A DNA stretch of 64,000 bases from Mycobacterium heidelbergense (GCF_010730745.1 NZ_AP022615.1:2232001-2296000); one strand, 5' to 3'. Numbered from the stretch's first letter, positions 16,544 to 25,761 are shown. Numbers and translations: made by a program. Notes: generated from the sequence alone by a model not told the origin.

Positions 16544-18189
16544 TGTCGGTGTGCACCCGGGTCGCCGCGGTCTTCGCGGCCCTGACGCTTGTCGTCATTG
16601 TGGGCAATGTCCCGTCGGCACAAGCGATTTCACCGCCCAGGGTGGATCCGGCGGCGGTGCCCCCCGACGGGCCGCCGCGACCGGATCAACCGATGCGGCG
16701 CGCCAACAGCTGCTCGGCGCCGATCACCGTGAAAACGCCCGACGTGTCGCAAATGGCGCCCGGCTTCGACCTGCTCAACATCAGCCGCGCGTGGCAGTAC
16801 AGCACCGGCAACGGGGTGCCCGTGGCGGTCATCGACACCGGGGTTTCGCCCAGCCCGCGACTGCCGGTCGTTCCCGGTGGCGACTACATCATGGGCGAGG
16901 ACGGGCTATCCGATTGCGACGCGCACGGCACGGTGGTGGGCGCCATCATCGGCGCCGCACCACAGGGGCTGGTGCCGATGCCGCGACCGATGCCGGCCAC
17001 GCCTGCGTTCCCCCCGCCGGCCGGGCCGCCCCCGGCCACTGGAGGGGCTCCCCCTCCAGTCGAGCTGCCGCCCCCCGTGGCGCCGCCCCCACCGCCCCCG
17101 CCGGTGACGATCACCCAGATCGTTCCGCCGCCACCACCGCCACCGCCGGAGGCCGGTGCGATGGCGCCCTCCAACGGGCCGCCCGACCCGCAAACCGAGG
17201 ACGAACCCGCCGTGGCGCCGCCCCCGCCGGGGGCCCCCGACGGCGTGGTCGGTGTGGCTCCGCACGCGACCATCATCTCGATCCGGCAGTCCTCGCGGGC
17301 CTTCGAGCCGGTCAACCCGGGGCCGGCCGATCCCAACTCGGACGCGAAGATCAAAGCGGGCACGCTGAACACGTTGGCGCGGGCGGTGGTGCACGCCGCC
17401 AACATGGGCGCGAAGGTGATCAACATTTCGGTGACCTCGTGCCTGCCGGCGGTGGCCACGACCGATCAGCGCGCGCTGGGGGCGGCGGTGTGGTACGCGT
17501 CGACCGTCAAGGACGCGGTGATCGTCGCCGCGGCCGGCAACGACGGGGAGGGCGGCTGCGACAACAACCCGATGTATGACCCGCTGGACCCGTCGGACCC
17601 GCGCGACTGGCACCAGGTGAAGGTCATCTCCTCGCCGTCGTGGTTCTCCGACTACGTCCTGTCGGTGGGCGGTGTCGACGCCGGCGGCGCCCCCATCGAC
17701 AAGAGCATGTCGGGCCCCTGGGTCGGTGTGGCCGGGCCCGCAACCCACATCATGGGCCTGTCGCCCCAGGGCGGCGGGCCGGTCAACGCCTATCCGCCGA
17801 CCAGGCCCGGCGAGAAGAACATGCCGTTTTGGGGCACCAGCTTCTCGGCGGCCTACGTCAGCGGCGTCGCGGCGCTGGTGCGCGCCAAATACCCCGAGCT
17901 GAGCGCGCATCAGGTGATCAACCGGATCGTGCAGTCGGCCCACAATCCACCGGCCGGCGTCGACAACAAGGTGGGCTATGGCCTGGTCGATCCGGTCGCC
18001 GCGCTGACGTTCAACATCCCGCCCGGCGACCGGATGCCCCCGGGCGCGCAGAGCCGGGTGATCACCCCGGCCGCGCCCCCGCCGCCGCCGGATCATCGGG
18101 CGCGCAACGTCGCCCTCGGCTTCCTCGGCGCCGTGGCCGCCGGCGTGCTGGTGGTGGCCGTCGGGGCGCGGCTGCGGAGGGCGCGATGA
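16543..18189 (+). CDS. mycP2: ESX-2 mycosin MycP2 (subtilisin-like serine protease)
   Basis: The product is 548 residues from ATG 16543; an in-frame GTG at 16528 inside eccD2 is possible. The N-terminus is a signal peptide (VAAVFAALTLVVIVGNVPSAQA). The subtilase catalytic residues are Asp-98 (VAVIDTGVSP), His-128 (CDAHGTVVG) and Ser-433 (GTSFSAAYVSG), with oxyanion Asn-333 (AAGND). A long Pro-rich insertion lies at about 147-235, between the His region and the next conserved block. A C-terminal transmembrane helix (ALGFLGAVAAGVLVVAVGA) with a basic tail anchors the protein. Mycosins are needed for stability and function of ESX complexes. The stop overlaps the eccE2 ATG. Confidence 0.95.
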   Translation: MSVCTRVAAVFAALTLVVIVGNVPSAQAISPPRVDPAAVPPDGPPRPDQPMRRANSCSAPITVKTPDVSQMAPGFDLLNISRAWQYSTGNGVPVAVIDTGVSPSPRLPVVPGGDYIMGEDGLSDCDAHGTVVGAIIGAAPQGLVPMPRPMPATPAFPPPAGPPPATGGAPPPVELPPPVAPPPPPPPVTITQIVPPPPPPPPEAGAMAPSNGPPDPQTEDEPAVAPPPPGAPDGVVGVAPHATIISIRQSSRAFEPVNPGPADPNSDAKIKAGTLNTLARAVVHAANMGAKVINISVTSCLPAVATTDQRALGAAVWYASTVKDAVIVAAAGNDGEGGCDNNPMYDPLDPSDPRDWHQVKVISSPSWFSDYVLSVGGVDAGGAPIDKSMSGPWVGVAGPATHIMGLSPQGGGPVNAYPPTRPGEKNMPFWGTSFSAAYVSGVAALVRAKYPELSAHQVINRIVQSAHNPPAGVDNKVGYGLVDPVAALTFNIPPGDRMPPGAQSRVITPAAPPPPPDHRARNVALGFLGAVAAGVLVVAVGARLRRAR

Positions 18190-19790
18190 GGTCGCGGCTG
18201 ACCGGCTTCGGCCCGGGCAGCGACCGGCGGGTCATCGGTGTGTTGGCGGTGTTCGTGCTAGCCCTGGCGGGCTGGGCGGTGGGCGGCTACGCCGGCGCGG
18301 CGGCGGCCGTGCTGGTGGGCGTCGCGCTGGCGTTCGTGCCATGGTGGGGACAGCCGGCGTGGTCCTGGGCGGTCCTGGCGCTGCGGGGCCGCCGGCCGAT
18401 CGGCTGGAGCGACCCAATCACCGTGGCCAGCAACCGATCCGGCGGTGGCGTGCGCGTCCACGATGGCGTGGCCGTGGTGGCGGTGCAGCTACTCGGCCGG
18501 GCGCATCGGGCGACGACGGTGACCGGTTCGGTGAGCGTCGAGACCGAGAACGTCATCGACGTCGTCGACCTGGTGCCGATGTTGCGGCACCCGCTCGGGC
18601 TCGAGCTCGACTCGATCAGCGTCGTCTCCGTCGGGTCGCGGTGCGGCAACGTCGGTGACTACCCGCGGGTGTACGACGCCGAGATCGGCACCCCGCCGTA
18701 CGCGGGCCGGCGCGAGACGTGGCTGATCGTGCGGCTGCCGGTGATCGACAACACGCACGCGCTGCGGTGGCGCACAACCCTTGGGGCGACGGCGATTTCG
18801 GCGGCCCAGCGGATCGCGGGATTGCTGCGCTGCCACGGGCTGCGCGCGAAGGTGGCGACCGCGACCGACCTGATCGAGCTCGATCGCCGGCTCGGCTGGG
18901 ACGCGGTGTCGGGCACGGCGCAGAAGTGGAAGGCCGTCCGCGGGGAGGCCGGGTGGATGACGACGTACGCCTACCCGGCCGAGGCGATCACCTCACACGC
19001 GCTCGCGCAGGCATGGACGCTCCGCGTCGACGAGGTGATCCAGAACGTGACGATATTCCCGGAAGGGACCTGCACCGCGACGGTCACCGTGCGCACACCC
19101 ACGCAGGCCCCGAGCCCGCCCAGCGTCATCCTGCGCCGCCTCAACGGTGAGCAGGCGGCCGCGGCGGCCGCCAACATGTGCGGCCCACGCCCGTACCTGC
19201 GCGGGCTGCGCCGAAGCGCGCTGCCCGAGCGGCTGATCGTCGAGATCGGGCCGTCGGGTGTGTTGGTGGGCAAGCTGAGCAACGGGGACCGGCTGATGAT
19301 CCCGGTTACCGACGCCGGCGAGCTGTCACGGGTTTTCGTGGCCGCCGACGACGCGATCGCCAAGCGGATCGTGATCCGCACCGCGGGCGCCGGCGAACGG
19401 GTCTGCGTGCACACCCGCGACCAGAAGCGCTGGGCCAGCGTGCGGATGCCGACGGTCAGCGTCGTCGGCGCCGCACGGCCGGTGCCCCGCACCACCGTCA
19501 GCGTCGTCGAATACGTTCCGCGACCCAAGGCCGGTGGCGGCGGCTCGGATGGCGCGGACATCGCGATCTCGCCCGCCCCCCGGCCCGCCACCGTGGTCAC
19601 CGTCGCGCCGGCCGGCACGAGGCTCCCGGACGGACACGGGCACGCGTTCGAGGTGGTCATCGAGCAGGTCAGCGGTGAGATGGTGAAGGTCATTGCGGCA
19701 GAACAAGATTGGCTGGTCGACATGGACCTGTTTCGTGCGGAGAACCGCTACGTCAACCTCGAGTCGGTCACAATGTCGTATGCCACCTAG
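18186..19790 (+). CDS. eccE2: ESX-2 membrane protein EccE2
   Basis: The 534-residue product starts at ATG 18186, overlapping mycP2 as ATGA. Two adjacent N-terminal transmembrane helices (about 15-33 and 36-55) precede a large soluble region, the EccE architecture. Conserved-looking stretches are TYAYPAEAITSHALAQAWTL and AAAAANMCGPRPYLRGLRR. EccE sits at the periphery of the ESX membrane complex. The length agrees with EccE2 (about 537). It is followed by eccA2 after 14 bp. Confidence 0.92.
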   Translation: MRSRLTGFGPGSDRRVIGVLAVFVLALAGWAVGGYAGAAAAVLVGVALAFVPWWGQPAWSWAVLALRGRRPIGWSDPITVASNRSGGGVRVHDGVAVVAVQLLGRAHRATTVTGSVSVETENVIDVVDLVPMLRHPLGLELDSISVVSVGSRCGNVGDYPRVYDAEIGTPPYAGRRETWLIVRLPVIDNTHALRWRTTLGATAISAAQRIAGLLRCHGLRAKVATATDLIELDRRLGWDAVSGTAQKWKAVRGEAGWMTTYAYPAEAITSHALAQAWTLRVDEVIQNVTIFPEGTCTATVTVRTPTQAPSPPSVILRRLNGEQAAAAAANMCGPRPYLRGLRRSALPERLIVEIGPSGVLVGKLSNGDRLMIPVTDAGELSRVFVAADDAIAKRIVIRTAGAGERVCVHTRDQKRWASVRMPTVSVVGAARPVPRTTVSVVEYVPRPKAGGGGSDGADIAISPAPRPATVVTVAPAGTRLPDGHGHAFEVVIEQVSGEMVKVIAAEQDWLVDMDLFRAENRYVNLESVTMSYAT

Positions 19791-19804
19791 CGACGGTGTG
19801 GACG

Positions 19805-21643
19805 ATGGGTGACTTGCTTACGGCACGTAGGCATTTCGACCGCGCCATGGAAGTCGGGGACCGGCAGGGGCGCGCGGCGGCATTGCCGGAGTTCGTCGCC
19901 GCCACCGAGGCCGATCCGTCGATGGCCGATGCCTGGCTGGGCCGTATCGCCTGCGGTGACAACGACTTGGCGTCGCTGAAGCGGCTCAACGACCACCGCG
20001 AATGGCTGCATCGCGAGACCACGCGGATCGGCCGGAAGCTGGCCGCCGAAATGCAGCTGGGCCCCTACATCGGCATCACGGTGACTGACGCATCCCAGGT
20101 GGGTTTGGCGCTGTCGTCGGCGCTGACGATCCCCGGCGAATACGCCGAGGCCGAAAGGGTTTTGGCCAACCGTGAGCTGTTGGATTCCTGGGGCAACTAT
20201 CAATGGCATCAGCTGGCCCGGGCGTTCCTGATGTACGCGACGCAGCGCTGGCCAGAGGTGTTGTCGACGGCCGCCGAGGAGCTGCCGCCGCAGGCGATCA
20301 TCATGTCGGCGGTGACGGCGTCGATCTGCGCGCTGGCCGCGCATGCCGCCGCGCACCTCGGGCAGGGCCGGGTGGCGCTGGACTGGCTGGATCGCGTCGA
20401 CGTGGTCGGACAGCACAGCTCGTCGGCCAGGTTTGGCGCCGAGGTGCTGACGGCGTCGATCGGTCCCGCCGACATTCCGCTGTTGGCCGCCGACCTGGCG
20501 TACGTGCGGGGCATGGTTCACCGCCAGCTCCACGAGGAGGACCGGGCCCAGATCTGGCTGTCGAAGGCCACCATCAACGGGGTGTTGACCGACGCGGCCA
20601 AGGCGGCGCTGGCCGACCCGAACCTGCAGTTGGTCGTGACCGACGAACAAACCATCGCCAGCCGCACCGACAAATGGGATGCCGCGACGGCAAAGAGCCG
20701 CGAGCAGCGCGAGGACGACGACGCGGCGGAGCGGCGCGCCCAGCTGCTGGCCGAGGGCCGCCGGCTGCTGGCCAAGCAGGTGGGCCTGGCGGCGGTCAAG
20801 CAGGCGGTGTCGGCGCTGGAAGACCAGCTCGAGGTCCGGATGATGCGCCTCGAGCACGGGCTTCCGGTGGAGGGCCAGACCAACCACATGCTGCTGGTGG
20901 GACCGCCCGGGACGGGCAAGACGACCACCGCCGAGGCGCTGGGCAAGATCTACGCCGGCATGGGCATCGTGCGCCACCCCGAGGTCCGGGAGGTCCGCCG
21001 GTCGGACTTTTGCGGCCACTACATCGGGGAATCGGGACCCAAGACCAACGAGCTGATCGAAAAGTCGCTCGGCCGAATCATTTTCATGGACGAGTTCTAC
21101 TCGCTGATCGAACGCCATCAGGACGGCACGCCCGACATGATCGGCATGGAGGCCGTGAACCAACTCCTGGTCGCATTGGAAAACCACCGCTTCGACTTTT
21201 GTTTCATCGGAGCGGGCTATGAGGATCAGGTGGACCAATTCCTCACCGTGAACCCGGGTTTGGCCGGCCGGTTCAACCGCAAGCTGCGGTTCGAGTCCTA
21301 CTCGCCGGCCGAGATCGTCGAGATCGGACACCGCTACGCGGCCCCGCGCGCCAGCCTCCTCGACGAGGGGGCGCGGGAGAAGTTCTTGGACGCCGCCACC
21401 ACCATCCGCAACTACACCACCCCCGGCGGGCAGCACGGCATCGACGCCATGCAGAACGGCCGGTTCGCCCGCAACGTCATCGAACGTGCCGAAGGATTCC
21501 GCGATACCCGCGTGGTCGCCCAAAAGCGCGCCGGCCGGCCGGTGACGGTCGAGGATCTGCAGATCATCACCGCCGCCGACATGGAGGCCGCGGTCCGCAG
21601 CGTGTGTTCGGACAATCGCGACATGGCCGCCATCGTCTGGTAA
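19805..21643 (+). CDS. eccA2: ESX-2 cytosolic AAA+ ATPase EccA2
   Basis: The 612-residue product starts at ATG 19805 (MGDLLTARRHFDRAMEVGD); the frame is open further up inside eccE2. The N-terminal 280 residues are TPR-like helices. The CbxX/CfqX-type AAA+ domain follows, with Walker A GPPGTGKTT and Walker B IIFMDEFYSL, plus the arginine-finger region NPGLAGRFNRK. EccA proteins are thought to act in the cytosol, perhaps separating substrates from EspG. This is the last gene of the ESX-2 locus; in H37Rv the ESX-1 gene mycP1 comes next, but here it is absent. Confidence 0.95.
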   Translation: MGDLLTARRHFDRAMEVGDRQGRAAALPEFVAATEADPSMADAWLGRIACGDNDLASLKRLNDHREWLHRETTRIGRKLAAEMQLGPYIGITVTDASQVGLALSSALTIPGEYAEAERVLANRELLDSWGNYQWHQLARAFLMYATQRWPEVLSTAAEELPPQAIIMSAVTASICALAAHAAAHLGQGRVALDWLDRVDVVGQHSSSARFGAEVLTASIGPADIPLLAADLAYVRGMVHRQLHEEDRAQIWLSKATINGVLTDAAKAALADPNLQLVVTDEQTIASRTDKWDAATAKSREQREDDDAAERRAQLLAEGRRLLAKQVGLAAVKQAVSALEDQLEVRMMRLEHGLPVEGQTNHMLLVGPPGTGKTTTAEALGKIYAGMGIVRHPEVREVRRSDFCGHYIGESGPKTNELIEKSLGRIIFMDEFYSLIERHQDGTPDMIGMEAVNQLLVALENHRFDFCFIGAGYEDQVDQFLTVNPGLAGRFNRKLRFESYSPAEIVEIGHRYAAPRASLLDEGAREKFLDAATTIRNYTTPGGQHGIDAMQNGRFARNVIERAEGFRDTRVVAQKRAGRPVTVEDLQIITAADMEAAVRSVCSDNRDMAAIVW

Positions 21644-21969
21644 GGGCATGCGCCCACGGCGCTTTGACCGCCGCGCGGGGGACTCGGGGACGCGTCGTCG
21701 TCCCGGCCGCACCGCCGAGGTCGGGGCGCTGCCAACGTCGGGCGCCAATTCCCGTGTGTCACATCGGTAACCCGCTGGCCGGCATACGACGATGTGCCCG
21801 CCTACGCGCGACAGCCAGTCGCTGTTAGGCGGGCAGAGAGAAGTATGTGCCCGCGACGCCGCGACGCACGTGACACGTGTGACCACCACAAGGTGTCAGG
21901 CGTGGCCCGCCCTGGCTTACCAACCAACCCACAGCGGTGGCGCTGCGGCGGCTCGCGGCGCCGGAAAAC
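21644..21969. other. Intergenic region at the missing ESX-1 junction
   Basis: About 326 bases without a convincing gene lie between the 3' ends of eccA2 (+) and the nitroreductase-like gene (-). The region is largely occupied by copy B of the dispersed repeat. It is the left junction of the segment where ESX-1 would be expected. Confidence 0.6.
21755..21925 (-). repeat. Dispersed intergenic repeat, copy B (inverted relative to copy A)
   Basis: The reverse complement of this stretch matches copy A (2775-2967) over two blocks, with about 50 closely matching bases around GGCTGTCGCGCGTAGG and GGGCACATCG, and again around GTGGTGGTCACACGTGTCAC. It also matches copy C at 36192-36307. Inside it, GTGCCCGCCTACGCGCGACA and GTCGCTGTTAGGCGGGCA form an imperfect hairpin. 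The element lies between two convergent genes, where a hairpin could also stop transcription. Confidence 0.75.
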
Positions 21970-22422
21970 TTACGGCCCCGCGGTGCACGGCTCGAATCGA
22001 AAAACGGTGAGCCGGCCCGCCAGCGCCTCGAATTCGTCGGCCGTGCCGTCGCGGACCAGCCCCGAGCGCTTCGCGAACGCGACCCCGACCGGCACTTCGG
22101 TGGAAAACGCCCGCAGCACCGGGCGGGCTTCCTCGGCGGCCAGTTCGACGATCTTGACCTCGCGTGAGCGTCGGCCCCGGCTCAGCGTGCCGACGCCGGC
22201 GGCGCGGGCGTTCGCCGCCCAGTCGGCGCCCGGGTAGCCGGCCACCACGTAGAGGCCGCCGTGAAAATCGAACGGGGTCATCGGCGTGCTGCGCGGGCGG
22301 CCCGACTTACGGCCGGGCACCGTCAGCACCATCGCGGGGCCGGTCGGTATCCCGAGCCGCTGGATCGCCATCATCACCTTGTTCATGGGTTTGAGGTAGC
22401 GCGGCGGACGCAGTTCGGACAT
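21970..22422 (-). CDS. F420-dependent nitroreductase-like protein (Ddn family)
   Basis: The 150-residue product starts at ATG 22422 (MSELRPPRYLKPMNKVMMAIQ). Family features are LGIPTGPAMVLTVPGRKSGR (residues about 25-44), TPMTPFDFHGGLYVVAGYPG and ADWAANARAAG, which match the deazaflavin (F420)-dependent nitroreductase fold of Ddn/Rv3547. Such enzymes reduce quinones or nitro compounds with F420H2. The gene lies 14 bp downstream of the NmrA-like gene and is probably cotranscribed with it. The substrate is unknown. The gene sits where ESX-1 is found in other mycobacteria. Confidence 0.85.
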   Translation of the reverse strand: MSELRPPRYLKPMNKVMMAIQRLGIPTGPAMVLTVPGRKSGRPRSTPMTPFDFHGGLYVVAGYPGADWAANARAAGVGTLSRGRRSREVKIVELAAEEARPVLRAFSTEVPVGVAFAKRSGLVRDGTADEFEALAGRLTVFRFEPCTAGP

Positions 22423-22436
22423 GTCGGGCTCCTTAC

Positions 22437-23276
22437 CTAGGTTCTGGTGAACAGGTCGCGATGTTGGGAAACCCACTGGGCGAACGGGATCGCCGGCCGG
22501 CCGAGGATCTTCTCCACGTCGTGGGTGACCAGGGCGGGCTTGTCGAGCGTCTCGGCGAGCATCGCCGTGTAGGCGTCGGCGAAGCCGGCGCTGAACCCCA
22601 GGCCGATGAACCGTTGCCGCACCAGGTCCTCCGGCACCTCCCGGTACTGCAGCGGCCGGCCCAGGACGGCGCCGACGACCCCGGCCAGCTCGGAGTTGGT
22701 GAACGCCTGCGGACCGGTCAGCGGGATCCGCTGACCGACGAGCTCGTCGGTGAGCAGCGCCCGCGCGGCGACCGCCGAGATGTCGCTCTCGACGATCGGC
22801 GCGGACGAGGCCGCCGCGTATGGCCCGGCCACCACGTCGCCGGCGCGGATCTGCGCCGACCACATGCCGGCGAAGTTGGTCGCGAAAACCGTGGGCCGCA
22901 GGCTCACCCAGGCCAGGCCCGATTCGACGGCAAGCCGTTCGACCTCCCTGTTGCGGTCCCCGCGAAACCGTGACGGTTGCCGGGAAAAGTCGTCGTCGGC
23001 GTTGATCGCCGACAGCGCGACCAGTTTGCCGACCCCGGCGCTCAGGCACTCGGTCACCACCTCGGGCAGCCGCTCGCCCAGCGCCCGGGAATTGAGGAAT
23101 ACCGCCGATGCGCCGGCCAGCGCGTCGGCGGTCGAGCCAACCACCTCGACGCCGGACGGGAACCCGGCGGTGGTCGGCGTGCGGGTGACCGCGCGCACGG
23201 GCGCGCCCGCGGCGACAAGTTCGTGGACGAGCGGGCGCCCGACGTTGCCGGTTGCCCCCGTTACGACGATCGTCAT
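22437..23276 (-). CDS. NmrA-like NAD(P)-binding protein
   Basis: The 279-residue product begins MTIVVTGATGNVGRPLVHEL, the Rossmann GxxGxxG motif of NmrA/atypical short-chain dehydrogenases. There is no YxxxK pair in the usual place, typical of NmrA-like sensors and quinone-oxidoreductase-type proteins. The C-terminal half contains QRIPLTGPQAFTNSELAGVV, common in actinobacterial members. It may sense the NADP(H) redox state or reduce a quinone-like molecule. It is divergent from the SigI-like gene and followed by the Ddn-like gene, suggesting a small redox stress unit. Confidence 0.85.
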   Translation of the reverse strand: MTIVVTGATGNVGRPLVHELVAAGAPVRAVTRTPTTAGFPSGVEVVGSTADALAGASAVFLNSRALGERLPEVVTECLSAGVGKLVALSAINADDDFSRQPSRFRGDRNREVERLAVESGLAWVSLRPTVFATNFAGMWSAQIRAGDVVAGPYAAASSAPIVESDISAVAARALLTDELVGQRIPLTGPQAFTNSELAGVVGAVLGRPLQYREVPEDLVRQRFIGLGFSAGFADAYTAMLAETLDKPALVTHDVEKILGRPAIPFAQWVSQHRDLFTRT

Positions 23277-23333
23277 GGTGTGGTTCCTTCCATGAATTTT
23301 CTGCGGTACTCCAAGGACGGCGCCGAAGGCGGG

Positions 23334-23360
23334 AAAGTTACAGCCCGGACGCGTAACTTT
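23334..23360. promoter_or_regulatory. Inverted repeat in divergent promoter (candidate operator)
   Basis: AAAGTTAC (23334-23341) and GTAACTTT (23353-23360) form a perfect 8-base inverted repeat with an 11-base spacer. It lies in the 110-bp gap between the divergently transcribed NmrA-like and SigI-like genes. The position suits an operator or promoter for control of both directions. The binding protein is unknown; a redox regulator encoded elsewhere is possible. Confidence 0.55.
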
Positions 23361-23386
23361 TCGCCCCGGCAGATCGTCGAAGATTC

Positions 23387-24271
23387 ATGAACCAGTCGCC
23401 GTCACCCAGCGACCAGGTCACGGAGGCCTGGCGCCGGCACCGCCCGTATCTGGTCAACCTCGCCTATCAGATGATGGGCGATGTCGGCGATGCGGAAGAC
23501 ATTGCGCAGGAGGCGTTTCTGCGTCTGTCGCGCGCCGATCTCGATGAGATCGACGATGTCCGCGGATGGCTGACCGTGGTGGCAAGCCGCCTCTGCCTCG
23601 ATCAGGTGCGTTCGGCCCGCGCCCGCTACGAACGGCCGGGCGGAAACGATCTCGAGGACCGGCGGCCGGCGCCGTCGCGCCAGGACCCGGCCGACCGGAT
23701 CACCCTCGACGACCAGGTCCGTGCCGCCTTGCTGGAGGTTCTACGCAGGCTCAGCCCCGGCGAGCGGGTCGCGTTCGTGCTGCACGACGTGTTCGGGGTT
23801 CCCTTTGACGCGATCGCCGAGACCGTCGGCCGCCCCGTCGGCACCTGCCGCCAGCTGGCGCGCCGCGCGCGGGGCAAATTCACGGTGGCCCAACCGAAGT
23901 CGGCCGAAGTGGCCTCGGCCGAGCACCAGCTCGTCACCGAGAAATTCATCACCGCGTGCGCCAACGGCGACCTCGCCGGACTGACCGCCGTCCTGGACCC
24001 GGCGGTCTGGGGTGCCGGGACGATCCTCGCCGATCCGGCGCCGCCGCCGCAGGTCAACCATGGGCCACAGGCGGTGGCCACCAACCTGCTGCTCTATCTG
24101 GGACCGGAAGTGACGCTGGTCAGCGGTCCCGCCGGGGGACCGGTGGTGCTGGCCTTCGCGGAACGCCGGCTCTTCGCCGCCATCGTGCTGACGATCCGCG
24201 GCGGCCTCGTGACCAAGATCGAGGCCGTCGCCGACCCCGTGGCGCGCGCGGGTGCCGGTCAGCGGCCCTGA
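23387..24271 (+). CDS. ECF sigma factor, SigI-like, with SnoaL-like C-terminal domain
   Basis: The 294-residue product has a sigma region 2 at about 13-80 (NLAYQMMGDVGDAEDIAQEAF, split here by commas only in the chain) and a region 4 at about 112-165 (LSPGERVAFVLHDVFGVPFD and TCRQLARRARGKF). The C-terminal extension (about 180-290) resembles the SnoaL-like domain of ECF41-type and SigI/SigJ sigma factors, which acts in place of an anti-sigma factor. Sequence order resembles M. tuberculosis SigI as I recall it. It is divergent from the NmrA-Ddn pair, so it may control those genes. Its 3' end overlaps the next, convergent gene by 13 bp. Confidence 0.88.
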   Translation: MNQSPSPSDQVTEAWRRHRPYLVNLAYQMMGDVGDAEDIAQEAFLRLSRADLDEIDDVRGWLTVVASRLCLDQVRSARARYERPGGNDLEDRRPAPSRQDPADRITLDDQVRAALLEVLRRLSPGERVAFVLHDVFGVPFDAIAETVGRPVGTCRQLARRARGKFTVAQPKSAEVASAEHQLVTEKFITACANGDLAGLTAVLDPAVWGAGTILADPAPPPQVNHGPQAVATNLLLYLGPEVTLVSGPAGGPVVLAFAERRLFAAIVLTIRGGLVTKIEAVADPVARAGAGQRP

Positions 24272-25305
24272 TGCGGGTCCGTCCGCGCCGCGAAATAGCC
24301 GGCGATCGTCGCGGTGACCTGGAGGAATTTGCGCCGCGTCGCCGGCGCCATCTCCCCGTTCACATCGATGACGCCGCCGGGCCGAAGGTGGGGGTCGAAC
24401 GGCACCTCGATCACCGGCTGTCCGTGATCGACGAACTCGCGCGCCAGCAACTCCCGGGTGCGCTTGTCGGCGTGGCCATCGGAATCGTTGAGCACCACGA
24501 TGGTGGTGCGCAGCAAACTCGTCAGGCCCCTTTCCGACAGCCATTCCATGGTCCTGGCGGCCGCGGATGCCCCGTCGGCCCACGGCGAGGACACCACGAT
24601 CAGCGCGTCGAGATCGCGCAGGACTTCCTGGGTGACCGGCGAGTCCATCGTCGAGCCGCAGTCGATGACCGAGATCGTGAAATGGCGGTCCAACCGGAGC
24701 GCGGCCTCCCGGTAGATCGCGGGGTCGAGCACCCGGCGCGGGCCGGACGCCGGTTCGCCGCCGAGCACGTGCAGGCCGGCGGGATTACGGCCGAGACGCT
24801 CGACCACATCGGTGAACGACCGCACGTTCTTGTCGGAGGTCAGTTCCCAGAACGACCCGGTCGACCGCGGGTCGATTCGGCTGCTCAACCGGCCGAACGC
24901 GGTGTCGGCGTCGATCGCCACGACGTGGTCTTGCGGACGCAATTCGGCAAAGAGCGATCCCACGCTGGCGGCCACCGATGTCTTTCCCACCCCGCCCTTG
25001 CCCAGCACGCCAACCTTGTAGGTGCCGCGGAGGACGCCCCGGACGGCCGCTTCGAAGTGGGCCTCCTGGCGCTGCGCCGCCGACGGACCCGGCTTGACAA
25101 GGCCAAAGGTGGCCAGCCGCACGATGCGTCGCCAGCCACGGTCGGGCAGCGCGGGCGCCGGCGCGACGGCGGGCGCCGGGGGAGCGGACTGCTGGCGCGG
25201 CGGGGGGAGCGGCGGGGCGGCCCACGGGGCCGGCGGGTATGCGGCGGGCGCGCCGGGCCGGTCGGGCCGCAGGCGGTCCCGCAGGAATTCGTCGCGCTCG
25301 TTCAT
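24259..25305 (-). CDS. MinD/ParA-like ATPase (Rv3860-like)
   Basis: The 348-residue product starts at ATG 25305 (MNERDEFLRDRLRPDRPG) with GGGGAG just upstream. The frame is open further up but the extra part looks non-coding. A Pro/Ala-rich N-terminus (about 15-55) precedes a ParA/MinD-like domain with canonical deviant Walker A LGKGGVGKTSV (Lys-103 and Lys-108), A' motif HVVAIDADTAFGRLSSRID and the stretch FTISVIDCGSTMDSPVTQ. The fold and Pro-rich front resemble EspI and Rv3860. In H37Rv Rv3860 is also divergent from gltB, so I read it as the orthologue marking the far side of the missing ESX-1 block. Confidence 0.85.
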   Translation of the reverse strand: MNERDEFLRDRLRPDRPGAPAAYPPAPWAAPPLPPPRQQSAPPAPAVAPAPALPDRGWRRIVRLATFGLVKPGPSAAQRQEAHFEAAVRGVLRGTYKVGVLGKGGVGKTSVAASVGSLFAELRPQDHVVAIDADTAFGRLSSRIDPRSTGSFWELTSDKNVRSFTDVVERLGRNPAGLHVLGGEPASGPRRVLDPAIYREAALRLDRHFTISVIDCGSTMDSPVTQEVLRDLDALIVVSSPWADGASAAARTMEWLSERGLTSLLRTTIVVLNDSDGHADKRTRELLAREFVDHGQPVIEVPFDPHLRPGGVIDVNGEMAPATRRKFLQVTATIAGYFAARTDPHQGR

Positions 25306-25761
25306 GGGCTCCCCGGGTGCCACGCGATCGACCCTCGCGTGTGGCTGACGGCGGGGATCGGCATGAGTCGAGTATCGGTCACGCGCCGCCGGCGGATTCT
25401 CCCGAGTGGCGCGCAAACTTGGGCGGAGATCCCGTCCCGCCGGGGCGCGCCGGCCGAAAACCGCATGTCGGCGACATTGCCGATCACCGGCCGCAGCGAA
25501 TTTACGGCGCTGACAGCCGGCGGTTAGACTGGACGAAGTTGGCATGTCAGGCGGGTTTTGTCATATCGTTTTACGACTTGTCGAGACCGGTTCCAGGCCA
25601 CCGTTCAGAGTTGCACGGACGTATCCCTAAACCGGATCATCCCCGCCTGGGGACAGCCCATCGACAAGACCGAAGGGGTTTTAGCCCGCCACCCTCGGGT
25701 GCGGCCTCGTCGGAGCCGCTCATAACGGCCGCGGAACGTTCTGGTGAAGGGTCAGGTGCAT
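25306..25761. promoter_or_regulatory. Divergent intergenic region upstream of gltB
   Basis: About 456 bases separate the MinD-like gene from gltB. No supported gene is seen. The right half is less GC-rich and should hold the gltBD promoter and a leader. I looked for an obvious riboswitch and found none. An in-frame GTG at 25744 could start gltB six codons earlier. Confidence 0.5.
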
